NCBI GenBank assembly: GCA_029167225.1
Contig: JARFNK010000002.1
Location: 62,001-126,000, forward strand
From: Sphingobium arseniciresistens
Lineage (GTDB): Bacteria; Pseudomonadota; Alphaproteobacteria; Sphingomonadales; Sphingomonadaceae
Direction of reading: 5' to 3'
DNA length: 64,000 bases
The notes under the pieces were generated by a model. That model made no database searches. It saw only the letters and a program-made list of their open reading frames with translations, and had not been told where the DNA came from. Of the stretch, positions 8,122 to 16,792 are shown piece by piece (within the stretch, counting starts at the first letter, position 1; each line of letters begins with the position of its first letter). A program made the position numbers and the translations under genes.

Positions 8122-8523
8122 TCAGGGCGTATCGGAAAAGTCCGTCTCCACATACTCCCGCGCGACGATCTGATCCGTCGGCACGACGCTGATCCACTGG
8201 TCGAATATCTCGTTCGCCGGGAGACCAGCGTCGAAGCCGGACTGCAGGTGTGAGAAGCCATGCTCAAACACTTGCTCCGACTGGAGTGTCGCCTTGATGT
8301 CGCTATTCTCGCCTCGCAACTTGCTGGCGAGGAAAGTGACGGCGGCGCCAACGGTCACATCCTGTATGCCGGTGGCGGTCTGGATTTCTGCGACTTCTTG
8401 CTCCGTCCCGGCATATTGGAGGTCCCAGCCGTCATCCTCGCTGCCGTCGACGCTCCGCAGCCAGTTCAGCGCCGCCATTTCGCGACCGGGACGGATCGGA
8501 ATGACCGCCTTGACCGATCGCAT
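8122..8523 (-). CDS. Unrecognised 133-aa ORF near tRNA-Glu
   Basis: An open frame with protein-like composition (acidic, with blocks such as GIQDVTVGAAVTFLASKL and IFDQWISVVPTDQIVA) that I cannot assign to a family. There is no signal peptide or membrane segment. The start at 8523 has no clear ribosome-binding site, and the surrounding 3 kb is made of broken genes, so this may itself be a fragment of something longer. It lies 78 bp from the 3' end of the tRNA-Glu gene. Confidence 0.35.
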   Translation of the reverse strand: MRSVKAVIPIRPGREMAALNWLRSVDGSEDDGWDLQYAGTEQEVAEIQTATGIQDVTVGAAVTFLASKLRGENSDIKATLQSEQVFEHGFSHLQSGFDAGLPANEIFDQWISVVPTDQIVAREYVETDFSDTP

Positions 8524-8600
8524 CCCGTTGAATCCCGCCGCGTTTATTGATGATTTATCGATGATGAGGACTTCAATGACGGCTAAGTCATTGATTTTAC

Positions 8601-8675
8601 TGGTGACCCCTACGAGAATCGAACTCGTGTTTCAGCCGTGAGAGGGCCGCGTCCTAACCGCTAGACGAAGGGGCC
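8601..8675 (-). tRNA. tRNA-Glu(CTC)
   Basis: A full cloverleaf can be drawn on the minus strand. The acceptor stem GGCCCCT pairs with AGGGGTC (one G-U), and the D-arm contains AGCGGTTAGGA. The anticodon stem CGGCC/GGCTG closes the loop CTCTCAC with anticodon CTC, and the T-arm contains GTTCGATTC. The 3' CCA (8601-8603) is encoded. Its 3' end faces the pseudogene-rich stretch 5548-8520, as expected if integrations used this gene as a target. Confidence 0.95.
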
Positions 8676-8832
8676 ATATGGCCGCTCACTGGCGGCCGGC
8701 AGGGGGTGGCCTCTAAGGGGATCGGGGCGGGTCGTCAAGGGGGTAAGGGCGACGAAAAATGCCATCGCTCGCGAATGCGTGAAGGGAAGCCTTTCCGCCC
8801 TGTCGTCACCGCAAGGCGTCCACGCGGTATCG

Positions 8833-11256
8833 TTAGAATGCAAAATCCACGCCTAGGCGCACGGTGCGCGGGCGCATAGGCGTATAGTCGTCGCCTGACA
8901 AGTCGAAGGGCGTGCCGAGCGCGAAGCGGTTGCCGGTGGCGTCCGCGATATTCGTCATCCCCAGCGACAGCCGCCATTGCCCACGGGAGAGGGCGGCGGT
9001 CACGCTGGTATCGACATAATCGCCCTGACGCGTGCCGACGCGCGGCCCCACCCCCAGGCGGGAGGAACCGACATAGCGGGCATTGGCGGACAGGCGCAGG
9101 AGCGATCCGTCGTTCAGGGCAAGGCGATAGTCCGCCGCCAGCCGGCCGCCCAGCGCCGCGACATTGGGCAGGGTCAGCTTCTCGCCGGCATAGCTGAGCA
9201 GGCGCACGAAGGTCTCCGGCCGGCTGAGGCGGCTGTCGTTATAGATGATCGATCCGTCGACGGTGAATCCGGCAATGGGATGCAGCGTCAGCCTGGCCTC
9301 TGCGGTATAGATCCGCCCGTCGCCGATGTTGACGGTGGTCGGCAGGCCGCGCCGGTCGATCAGGTCGGCCTGGATGTCGCGCCAGTCGGTCCACGCCACG
9401 GAGCCCGAAATGGCGATCGGATCGATGCCCGGCAGGCCGTGGCGGACCCCTGCCTCCACCGTCGTCGTGCGATCGTTGCGGAAACTCTGCGCGCGATAAT
9501 CGTCGATGGAGAGGCCGCCGGGGCGGAAGCCCTGCTGGAAGCGCAGGAACATCGTGGTGTTCGGCACGGCGTCCGAAAGCAGGGCGAAGGAGGGCAGGAA
9601 GATGGTCTCGTGCCGGTTGCTGGCGGCGACGGCGCGGGCGACGTCGGAGGCAGCGAGCATCTGCGGCGGCCGCCCCATGGACGTGCCGCTGAGCGTGCTG
9701 CTGGTGAGCCGGCCGCCGGCGGTGGCGACGAGGCTGGGCAGCAATTCGAGCGAGGCCTCCCCGAAGATTGTCCATTCGCGCTGCTCGTTGCGCACGCCCG
9801 CAGAGGGGGCGGGGGCGCCGACCGGACCCAATGTCCGGCGGATGTCGGAACTGCTGTCGAGATAGCTCAACCCTAACAGCCAGCCGATGCCGTCATGCAG
9901 GTCGCGGCTGAGGCGGGTTTCGGTCGAGAACATGCGCGTATTGTTGCGCTGGTAGAGCAGCTCTGCCGGGCCATCGGGGGCCGAAGCGTCATAGCGCTCG
10001 CTCAGCCGCTGCCCCACCACACCGGCGGAGGTGACGAGGGTGATGTCGTCCCAGCGCTTCTCGATGCGGGCATTGCCCAGCCAATAGTCGCTGCCGCCAT
10101 TTTCCGCGAAGGGGCTGGCGCGGGTCAGTTCGCCGGCGCTGCGGCTCGCATATTGCGCGTCGTCATAGCGGATCGACTGGTACAGGCCGGTAAGGTCGAC
10201 GGTCCAGTCGGGCGCGGGCATGTAGCGCATGGACAGTCGCCCGCCGGCGACATTGGTGCGATTGATGTCGCTCAGCCCACGCAGGCTGTCGTCAATATAG
10301 CCGCCCTCGCGTACGCCATAGCCCACGGCGCGGATCGCCAGCACATCTTCGACCAGCGGCAGGTTGATGGTGCCGGCAATATCGCCGCCCGGTTCGCCAT
10401 GCTGGGTGGCGGAGACGCCCGCGCTCATTTCTGCGGACATGCGCGTCGCATCCGGCGCATTGGGGACGAGGCGGATGATGCCGCCCAGCGACCCCGCGCC
10501 GTAAAGCGTCCCCTGCGGTCCCTCCAGCACCTCGACGCCGCCGATGTCGTACAGACGCAGGTCCGGGTCGGGCGTTGCATAGTTCAGGCGCATGTCGTTG
10601 AGATATTGCCCGGTCGTCGCCTGCGTCGGGCCGGAGAAGCCGGAATCGGCGATGGCGCGGATGAACAGCTTGTTGCGGCCGGCGCCGACATGGGTGGAGC
10701 TGATGGCGGCGACGCGGCCGAGCAGCGCCTGCGTGCCGCTTGCGGCGTCCGCGGCGGGGAAGGCGTCCGAAAGCAGCTCGATGGTGCCGGCATAGCGGGC
10801 GAGCGGCATGGGGCGCTTGGCGGCGGTGACGATGATCTCGCTGTCGTCGGCGGCGTCTTCCGCTGGCGGCGCGGCCTTGGGCAGCGGGGCGGGCGGGGTG
10901 ACCGGACGACTGCGCGGCGCGGTTCGCCGAACGATGCGCCATGTCCGCCCGTCGATCCGTTGTGCCCGCGCGCCGGTGCCGGAAAGCAGGCGGTCGAGCG
11001 CAGCCTGCGCGCTCATGCTGCCCTGAAGCGCGGGTACGGGCAGGGCCGCGAGGGCGGGATCGGTCGTTCCGATATTGCTGCCGGTCTGCCGCGCGAGCAG
11101 CACGATGGCGTCACCCAGCCGGCCGGCCGGGACGTTCACGACCTGCCGTTCGGCGGCCTGCGCTGTCCCTGTGGCCAGTACGCCCATGGCGGGGAGGGCG
11201 ATCAGCAGCAGGGAACGGGCGCAGCCTCTCAGGATCGTTTTACCGCGGGGCGGCAT
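8833..11256 (-). CDS. FecA-type TonB-dependent receptor with STN domain
   Basis: 807-aa outer-membrane receptor and signal transducer. The signal peptide (SLLLIALPAMGVLATGTAQA) is followed by a secretin/TonB N-terminal (STN) domain at about residues 40-110 (VNVPAGRLGDAIVLLARQTG). This domain lets FecA-like receptors pass ligand occupancy to the FecR homologue. The TonB box region SEIIVTAAKR leads into a plug with VEVLEGPQGTLYGAGSLGG, then a barrel ending LGVDFAF. A start at 11283 is also in frame; 11256 was chosen because it gives a standard leader. The gene overlaps the end of fecR and follows a FecI-like sigma gene. Ligand unknown: siderophores are typical, but sugars and other compounds also use such systems in sphingomonads. 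Confidence 0.93.
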   Translation of the reverse strand: MPPRGKTILRGCARSLLLIALPAMGVLATGTAQAAERQVVNVPAGRLGDAIVLLARQTGSNIGTTDPALAALPVPALQGSMSAQAALDRLLSGTGARAQRIDGRTWRIVRRTAPRSRPVTPPAPLPKAAPPAEDAADDSEIIVTAAKRPMPLARYAGTIELLSDAFPAADAASGTQALLGRVAAISSTHVGAGRNKLFIRAIADSGFSGPTQATTGQYLNDMRLNYATPDPDLRLYDIGGVEVLEGPQGTLYGAGSLGGIIRLVPNAPDATRMSAEMSAGVSATQHGEPGGDIAGTINLPLVEDVLAIRAVGYGVREGGYIDDSLRGLSDINRTNVAGGRLSMRYMPAPDWTVDLTGLYQSIRYDDAQYASRSAGELTRASPFAENGGSDYWLGNARIEKRWDDITLVTSAGVVGQRLSERYDASAPDGPAELLYQRNNTRMFSTETRLSRDLHDGIGWLLGLSYLDSSSDIRRTLGPVGAPAPSAGVRNEQREWTIFGEASLELLPSLVATAGGRLTSSTLSGTSMGRPPQMLAASDVARAVAASNRHETIFLPSFALLSDAVPNTTMFLRFQQGFRPGGLSIDDYRAQSFRNDRTTTVEAGVRHGLPGIDPIAISGSVAWTDWRDIQADLIDRRGLPTTVNIGDGRIYTAEARLTLHPIAGFTVDGSIIYNDSRLSRPETFVRLLSYAGEKLTLPNVAALGGRLAADYRLALNDGSLLRLSANARYVGSSRLGVGPRVGTRQGDYVDTSVTAALSRGQWRLSLGMTNIADATGNRFALGTPFDLSGDDYTPMRPRTVRLGVDFAF

Positions 11257-12226
11257 CCGCAGGTCCAAGCAGCCATGCACCATCCTGCCGGCGTGCGCTT
11301 ACGCCCAGCAGCGGGGCTGCATGCGCGAAAAACTGGCCGGCATCGCGATCGATCATGATCGTGCCGGTAAAGTGCATCGCGCCGACACCGGGCGAGGCGC
11401 GCACCGTGACGCCCAGATTACGCGCGATGTCGCTGGTAATCTCGTCCATCGAGGCATTGTCATAGGTCAGGCGGCCGCTACGCCAGCCCCCGACGGCCTC
11501 CCGCGCGACGGACGCGAGTTGCACCGTGCCATCGGCGTCATGTGCGGTAAGGCCCCGGCCGGCGGGCAGGGAAATGGCCTCTGCCTGCGGATTGTAGAGC
11601 ACAGCGCCCTCGGAGACACCGATCCGGGTCATGCCATCCGAGCGGCGGATGTTGAAGATGGTGCCGACATCCTCGAACAGCGCATCGCCCACTTTCACGC
11701 GGAACGGGTCACGCGGATCATGGGTGACGGTGAACAGCGCTTCGCCGCGTTCCAGCGACGCCAGCCTTGGATTGCCGTGGTCGAGGCGGAGGGTCGTGCC
11801 GCCGTTCAGGACGACGCGGGTGCCGTCCTCAAGGGTGATCTCGCGGGTCTGCCCCGGAGAGGTGGTGACGCTGTAGGGATCGGCGCGCGGGATGGCGACA
11901 AAGGCGATCAGGGCCGCGGCGACCGCCGCGAACCCGCCGCCCGCCAGCCATCGCCGACGTGCAGGCCTGTCATCCTCGTCATTGGCGGCGACGAGCGGCG
12001 TTCCGTCGGGCATGGTTGCACCAGGTGGCGCCTTTGGCGTCGCCGACGGCGGCAGCATCGCCGGCAAATCCTCGTCCACCGCCGAAAGCCTGTCATAGGC
12101 CTGCGCATGAGCGGGATCGCTCTCCAGCCACAGGGTGAACGCCTCCCAGTCCGCGAAGTCCGGGTCGCGGACGCGGATGACCCAGGCAAGCGCTGCCTCA
12201 TCGAAATTGGCCATAGAGCCGATCAT
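11240..12226 (-). CDS. FecR-family anti-sigma/signal transducer
   Basis: 328-aa inner-membrane regulator of the FecR family. The cytoplasmic N-terminus has the DUF4880 pattern (EAALAWVIRV, then WEAFTLWLESDPAHAQAYDR). One membrane span (GGFAAVAAALIAFVAI) lies at about residues 92-108. The periplasmic FecR domain follows (TSPGQTREITLEDGTRVVL, then GEALFTVTHDPRDPF). The C-terminal part, where relatives contact the receptor's STN domain, includes a segment resembling secretin-like short domains (MDEITSDIARNLGVTVR). It lies 34 bp after the sigma gene, and its stop overlaps the start of the receptor, which indicates translational coupling in a sigma-FecR-receptor operon. Confidence 0.93.
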   Translation of the reverse strand: MIGSMANFDEAALAWVIRVRDPDFADWEAFTLWLESDPAHAQAYDRLSAVDEDLPAMLPPSATPKAPPGATMPDGTPLVAANDEDDRPARRRWLAGGGFAAVAAALIAFVAIPRADPYSVTTSPGQTREITLEDGTRVVLNGGTTLRLDHGNPRLASLERGEALFTVTHDPRDPFRVKVGDALFEDVGTIFNIRRSDGMTRIGVSEGAVLYNPQAEAISLPAGRGLTAHDADGTVQLASVAREAVGGWRSGRLTYDNASMDEITSDIARNLGVTVRASPGVGAMHFTGTIMIDRDAGQFFAHAAPLLGVSARRQDGAWLLGPADAAPR

Positions 12227-12260
12227 TGTTCCAGTACCCCTGAAGGGTCAGACGCCGCCA

Positions 12261-12791
12261 TCATCGATCTTCCGTATCGAATTGTTGCCGCAGCGCCATC
12301 ATCGCACGATAGGCCTTCTGCAGATCCTTCTCCACGGTCGTCAGGCTGACGCCCAGCTGCTGCGCAATATCACGCTGGCCCACTCCTTCGATACGGAATT
12401 TGCGGAACACCTGCTCGACGCGCGGGCCAAGGGCGGAGAGGGTCGCCTGCGCCTGTTGCAGGCGCTGGGCCGCGACGATCCGCTCGTCGGCGGGAGGATC
12501 GGGATCGCGCTCCGCCATCATGCCGGTCGCAGCGCCGGTCATGCCCTCGTTCCAGTCCTGCTCGCGCCGTTCGCGCCGCGTCGAGGAGCGATAGCGGTCG
12601 AGCATCAGGTTGTTGGCCATGCGATACAGATAGGGCACCGGGTCCGCAATCGGTCCGTCTACGCGCCCGCTGACCTTCAGCCACATGTCCTGCAGCAGGT
12701 CTTCGGCACTATCGGCAGCACCACGCGCCCGCAGAAAGCGGAGCAGCATCGCGCGATGTTCCAGGAATATGGCTTCCAGTCCGCTAGACAT
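12261..12791 (-). CDS. FecI-type ECF RNA polymerase sigma factor
   Basis: 176-aa ECF sigma factor. Region 2 is visible as DLLQDMWLKVSGRV and PYLYRMANNLMLDRYRS, the -10 recognition and core-binding helices. Region 4 is visible as LGPRVEQVFRKFRIEG with the HTH RDIAQQLGVSLTTVEKDLQ. With the FecR-like gene downstream it should direct transcription of the TonB receptor when ligand is sensed at the surface. It is 70 bp downstream of the tandem-TetR gene on the same strand. Confidence 0.93.
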   Translation of the reverse strand: MSSGLEAIFLEHRAMLLRFLRARGAADSAEDLLQDMWLKVSGRVDGPIADPVPYLYRMANNLMLDRYRSSTRRERREQDWNEGMTGAATGMMAERDPDPPADERIVAAQRLQQAQATLSALGPRVEQVFRKFRIEGVGQRDIAQQLGVSLTTVEKDLQKAYRAMMALRQQFDTEDR

Positions 12792-12860
12792 TCATTCGGT
12801 TTCATTGTCCGTCCGCCAGCACGCGATCGCACTGGATAGGACATTGATGATGTGGACGCT

Positions 12861-14105
12861 TCAATCGTCGCTCATCAGCCCAAAGGCAAGAGTGGATCCG
12901 TAAAAGGCGACGGCATCGTCGATGGGCAGGCGGGCCGCCCACCAGCGCATGTCGCAGGCGGCATTGACGGTCGCGAGGACATTCTGCGCGGCGATGAGCG
13001 GATCGACCGCCCTGATGGAGCCATCGGCGATCCCGTCCGAGACCATGCCGGCATAACGGCGGGCGAGGCGGTTCGACTGTGCAAAGACGGATTCGCGCAC
13101 CGGCTGGGGCAAAACCTGCAGCGCGGTCGACCGCAGCAGCGGCGATCCATCGGCAAACTGCAGCCGCAGCAGATGGTCGATCGACGCGCTCAGGCGGTGC
13201 CAGTGGCGGATGCCGCTGACCTCCACCTGCGCCTGGGTGATCGCCTCGAAGCTCCGGCTGAAACAGGCGAGCACAAGATCGTCCTTGGTGTCGAGATGAT
13301 GGTAGAAGCTGCCCTTGGTGACGTTGATCTCCGACGCGATCCGGTCGACGGAGGCACCGCGATAGCCCTTTTCGTTGATGAGGCGCGTCGCGGCCTGAAG
13401 AAACTGTTCCTGGCCGATGACGGATGGCTCCACGGCCTCGGCGATCGGGGGACGTTCCGGCGATCTGGCCCAGTGCATGCCCGGCGCAGCGATGCCCCAC
13501 AGCAGCAGGTCCGTCATCCTTGCCTGCACGCGCGGAAAGTCGAAGATGTCGTAGCGGTCGATCCAGAAGGGCAGCCAGAAGATGGTTTCCAGCAGGACGA
13601 AGGCACGCGCCGTCATCCTCGCGCGGATCGTTGCGACGTCCTTGCCTTCACTGCGGCCGAGCGCCGCGCGAATCCGCCGAAACAGTGCCTGGTAACGGAC
13701 CATCGCCTCGGTGTGGGCGTCGCCCTCCAGCGTCCTGAGTTCCGAGAGCAGGGCGATGGGCGCGCGCTCTCCCCGGCGCACGGCCTCCAGATCGGCAAAG
13801 GCCGCCGCGATGAAGGCGGTGATGGCATCGCGCGCGCCGCGCTCCCGCTCGGCCTGCGCCACAAAGGCTTCGAACCGGTCGATGGCGGCATGGTAGCAGG
13901 CGAGCGCCAGCCGGTCCTTGCGGCGGAAATAATAGGTGACGCTGGTGGTGTTGAGGCCGACGCGCCGCGCGACGTCGCTCAGGGTCATCCCCAGCGCGCC
14001 GGTTTCGTTGATGAGCTCACATGCGGCATCGACGATCCGATCGCGCTTCTCGCGATAGCGCTTCGTCCCCTCCTCATGGGCCGTGCCTGTTCCTGCCCGT
14101 GCCAT
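12861..14105 (-). CDS. Fused tandem TetR-family regulator
   Basis: 414 aa, about twice the usual TetR length, with two complete DNA-binding domains in one chain. The first HTH is at residues 23-71 (TLSDVARRVGLNTTSVTYYF), followed by its own helical domain to about 210. A short Pro-rich linker (SPERPPIAEAVEPS) leads to a second HTH at residues 233-281 (SVDRIASEINVTKGSFYHH) and a second ligand-type domain ending at 414. No stop or frameshift separates the halves. A chain with two TetR units could act as a built-in dimer. It is divergent from glgP, with a palindrome at 14177-14194 between them, and is upstream of the sigma-FecR-receptor set on the same strand, so either side could be its target. 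Confidence 0.9.
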   Translation of the reverse strand: MARAGTGTAHEEGTKRYREKRDRIVDAACELINETGALGMTLSDVARRVGLNTTSVTYYFRRKDRLALACYHAAIDRFEAFVAQAERERGARDAITAFIAAAFADLEAVRRGERAPIALLSELRTLEGDAHTEAMVRYQALFRRIRAALGRSEGKDVATIRARMTARAFVLLETIFWLPFWIDRYDIFDFPRVQARMTDLLLWGIAAPGMHWARSPERPPIAEAVEPSVIGQEQFLQAATRLINEKGYRGASVDRIASEINVTKGSFYHHLDTKDDLVLACFSRSFEAITQAQVEVSGIRHWHRLSASIDHLLRLQFADGSPLLRSTALQVLPQPVRESVFAQSNRLARRYAGMVSDGIADGSIRAVDPLIAAQNVLATVNAACDMRWWAARLPIDDAVAFYGSTLAFGLMSDD

Positions 14106-14176
14106 GTCAAAGGCTTATCAAGCGCCGCAGCGCGCGTCATCTGGTAATCGAATGATCGGTATGGCGATTTTGGGTC

Positions 14177-14194
14177 ATGCCGCTCGAGAGGCAT
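14177..14194. promoter_or_regulatory. Candidate operator palindrome between tandem TetR and glgP
   Basis: An 18-bp near-perfect palindrome: ATGCC, one base, CTCGAG core, one base, GGCAT, with a single G/A asymmetry. It lies 72 bp before the TetR start and about 120 bp before the glgP start, inside the only shared divergent promoter region. The length and symmetry fit a TetR-family operator. Binding is inferred, not shown. Confidence 0.45.
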
Positions 14195-14313
14195 ACTGTC
14201 TCAAATTTGTCTCGAACCACGCGCATCGCCCGGATTTCTGCGGAAATCCTGTTGTGGCGGTCCATCTGCTCGTGCAATCCTGCCCGTGTCGCGCACAAAC
14301 GGGGGATTCGGGG

Positions 14314-16779
14314 ATGAACCGCAACAGTCAGACGAGTCTGCCACGGCCCGCCCCACGCCAGTCCGATCCCGAGACGCTGGCGAGCGAGATCGTCGAGCGG
14401 CTGACCTATCGCATCGGCAAGGATGCCGCCGCTGCCAAGCCGCATGACTGGCTGCACGCCGTCATCCTCTCCATTCGCGACCGGGTGATCGACGCCTGGA
14501 TCGATTCCACCCATCGGACCTATGAGGAAGAGGGGCGGCGGGTCTATTATCTGAGCCTGGAATTCCTGATCGGCCGGCTGATGCGCGACGCGGTTTCGAA
14601 CATGGAGCTGCTCGACGAAATGAGCCAGGCACTGTCCTCGCTCGGTGTCGAGATCGACATCATCGCCGAGCTGGAGCCGGACGCGGCCCTTGGCAATGGC
14701 GGCCTGGGCCGTCTTGCCGCCTGCTTCATGGAAAGCATGGCGACGGTGGACGTGCCCGCCTATGGCTATGGCATCCGCTATGTGAACGGCATGTTCCGGC
14801 AGGAGATTTCCGACGGCTGGCAGGTGGAACTGCCCGAAACCTGGCTGACCCATGGCAATCCCTGGGAGTTCGAGCGGCGCGAGGCGAGCTATGAGATCGG
14901 CTTTGGCGGGCTTGTCGATCCGGCCGACGATGCGGATGCGCATCCGCACGAGATGCACTGGAAGCCGACCGAACGGGTGATCGCGACGCCTTATGACACG
15001 CCGATCGCCGGGTGGCGGGGCAAGCGGGTGAATACGTTGCGGCTGTGGACCGCGCAGCCGATCGACCCGATCCTCCTCGACAAGTTCAACGCCGGCGACC
15101 ATCTGGGCGCACTTGCGGAGAGCAACAAGGCGGAGGCGCTGACCCGCGTGCTCTATCCCGCCGACAGTTCCTCGGCCGGGCAGGAGCTGCGCCTGCGGCA
15201 GGAATATTTCTTCTCCTCCGCCTCGCTGCAGGACATCGTGCGCCGGCACATCCAGTATTTCGAGGATATCAGGACACTGCCGGACAAGGCCGCGATCCAG
15301 CTCAACGATACCCATCCGGCGGTTGCCGTGGCGGAGCTGATGCGCCTGTTGCTGGACGAACATGGGCTGGATTTCGACGAGGCGTGGGACATCACTCGTC
15401 GCACCTTCAGCTACACCAACCATACGCTGTTGCCCGAAGCGCTGGAAAGTTGGCCGGTGCCGCTGTTCGAACGGCTGCTGCCGCGCCACATGCAGATCGT
15501 CTATGCCGTCAACAGCCGGCTGCTGGCGGAGGCGCGGCGCAAGGGGCTGGACGATGGCGCGATTTCCGCCATCTCGCTGATCGACGAAGGCGGCGAGCGC
15601 CGCGTCCGCATGGGCAATCTGGCCTTTTGCGGATCGCACAGCATCAATGGCGTGTCGGCGCTGCATACCGACCTGATGAAGCAGACGGTGTTTGCCGATT
15701 TCCACACGCTCTACCCCGACCGGATCAACAACAAGACCAATGGCGTCACCTTCCGCCGCTGGCTGATGCAGTGCAATCCGGGCCTGTTCGCGTTGATCCG
15801 CGAGGCGATCGGCGACAGGTTCATGGATGATGCCGAGGCGCTGCGGGAGCTTGATGCCTTCGCGCATGACGCTGCCTTCCAGGAGAAATTCCGCGCGGTA
15901 AAGCGGGAGAACAAGGCCGCGCTTTCCAACCTGCTGCGCCAGCGGCTGAACGCGCGGATCGACCCGGCGGCGCTGTTCGACATCCAGATCAAGCGCATCC
16001 ACGAATATAAGCGGCAGCTGCTCAATATCATCGAGGCGGTGTCGCTCTACGACCAGATCCGCTCGCATCCCGAGCGCAACTGGGTGCCGCGGGTGAAGCT
16101 GTTCGGCGGCAAGGCGGCGTCGAGCTATCACAATGCCAAGCTCATCATTAAGCTCGCCAATGACGTCGCCCGGGTCATCAATCACGACCCGGCAGTGCAG
16201 GGGCTGCTGAAGGTGCAGTTCGTGCCCAACTACAACGTTTCCCTGGCCGAGGTGATGATTCCGGCGGCGGACCTTTCCGAACAGATATCCACCGCCGGCA
16301 TGGAGGCGTCAGGCACCGGCAACATGAAGTTCGCGGTCAACGGCGCGCTGACCATCGGCACGCTCGACGGCGCCAATGTCGAGATGCGCGATCATGTGGG
16401 GGCGGACAATATCTTCATCTTCGGCCTCACCGCCGAGGAAGTGAACACGCGCCGGGCCGAGGGCTATGAGCCTCGCGCCATCATCGAGGGCAGCGTGGAA
16501 TTGTCGCAGGCGCTGACCGCCATCCGATCGGGCGTGTTCTCGCCCGGCGACCGCGATCGCTATGCCGGGCTGATCGACGGACTCTACGATCATGACTGGT
16601 TCATGGTCGCGGCGGATTTCGACAGCTATGCGGCAACGCAACGGTCCGTCGATATGTTATGGAACGATGACGCCGGCTGGGCGTCCAAGGCTATATATAA
16701 CGTCGCCCGGATGGGCTGGTTCTCCTCGGACCGCACCATTCGGGAATATGCGAGAGAGATCTGGAAGGTAATCCCGTGA
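14314..16779 (+). CDS. glgP: Glycogen phosphorylase
   Basis: 821-aa GT35 enzyme that releases glucose-1-phosphate from glycogen using phosphate and pyridoxal phosphate. The open frame extends upstream to 14083, but the ATG at 14314 follows a GGGGGA element and gives the usual family length. Visible motifs: LGNGGLGRLAACFMES, the AIQLNDTHPA region, PDRINNKTNGVTFRRWL, KRIHEYKRQLLN and the PLP-lysine segment EASGTGNMKFAVNGALTIGT (Lys about residue 672). First gene of glgP-glgB-glgC; its stop is 13 bp before the glgB start, so the genes form one transcript. Cytoplasmic. Confidence 0.97.
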   Translation: MNRNSQTSLPRPAPRQSDPETLASEIVERLTYRIGKDAAAAKPHDWLHAVILSIRDRVIDAWIDSTHRTYEEEGRRVYYLSLEFLIGRLMRDAVSNMELLDEMSQALSSLGVEIDIIAELEPDAALGNGGLGRLAACFMESMATVDVPAYGYGIRYVNGMFRQEISDGWQVELPETWLTHGNPWEFERREASYEIGFGGLVDPADDADAHPHEMHWKPTERVIATPYDTPIAGWRGKRVNTLRLWTAQPIDPILLDKFNAGDHLGALAESNKAEALTRVLYPADSSSAGQELRLRQEYFFSSASLQDIVRRHIQYFEDIRTLPDKAAIQLNDTHPAVAVAELMRLLLDEHGLDFDEAWDITRRTFSYTNHTLLPEALESWPVPLFERLLPRHMQIVYAVNSRLLAEARRKGLDDGAISAISLIDEGGERRVRMGNLAFCGSHSINGVSALHTDLMKQTVFADFHTLYPDRINNKTNGVTFRRWLMQCNPGLFALIREAIGDRFMDDAEALRELDAFAHDAAFQEKFRAVKRENKAALSNLLRQRLNARIDPAALFDIQIKRIHEYKRQLLNIIEAVSLYDQIRSHPERNWVPRVKLFGGKAASSYHNAKLIIKLANDVARVINHDPAVQGLLKVQFVPNYNVSLAEVMIPAADLSEQISTAGMEASGTGNMKFAVNGALTIGTLDGANVEMRDHVGADNIFIFGLTAEEVNTRRAEGYEPRAIIEGSVELSQALTAIRSGVFSPGDRDRYAGLIDGLYDHDWFMVAADFDSYAATQRSVDMLWNDDAGWASKAIYNVARMGWFSSDRTIREYAREIWKVIP

Positions 16780-16792
16780 AACTGGACGGAAT

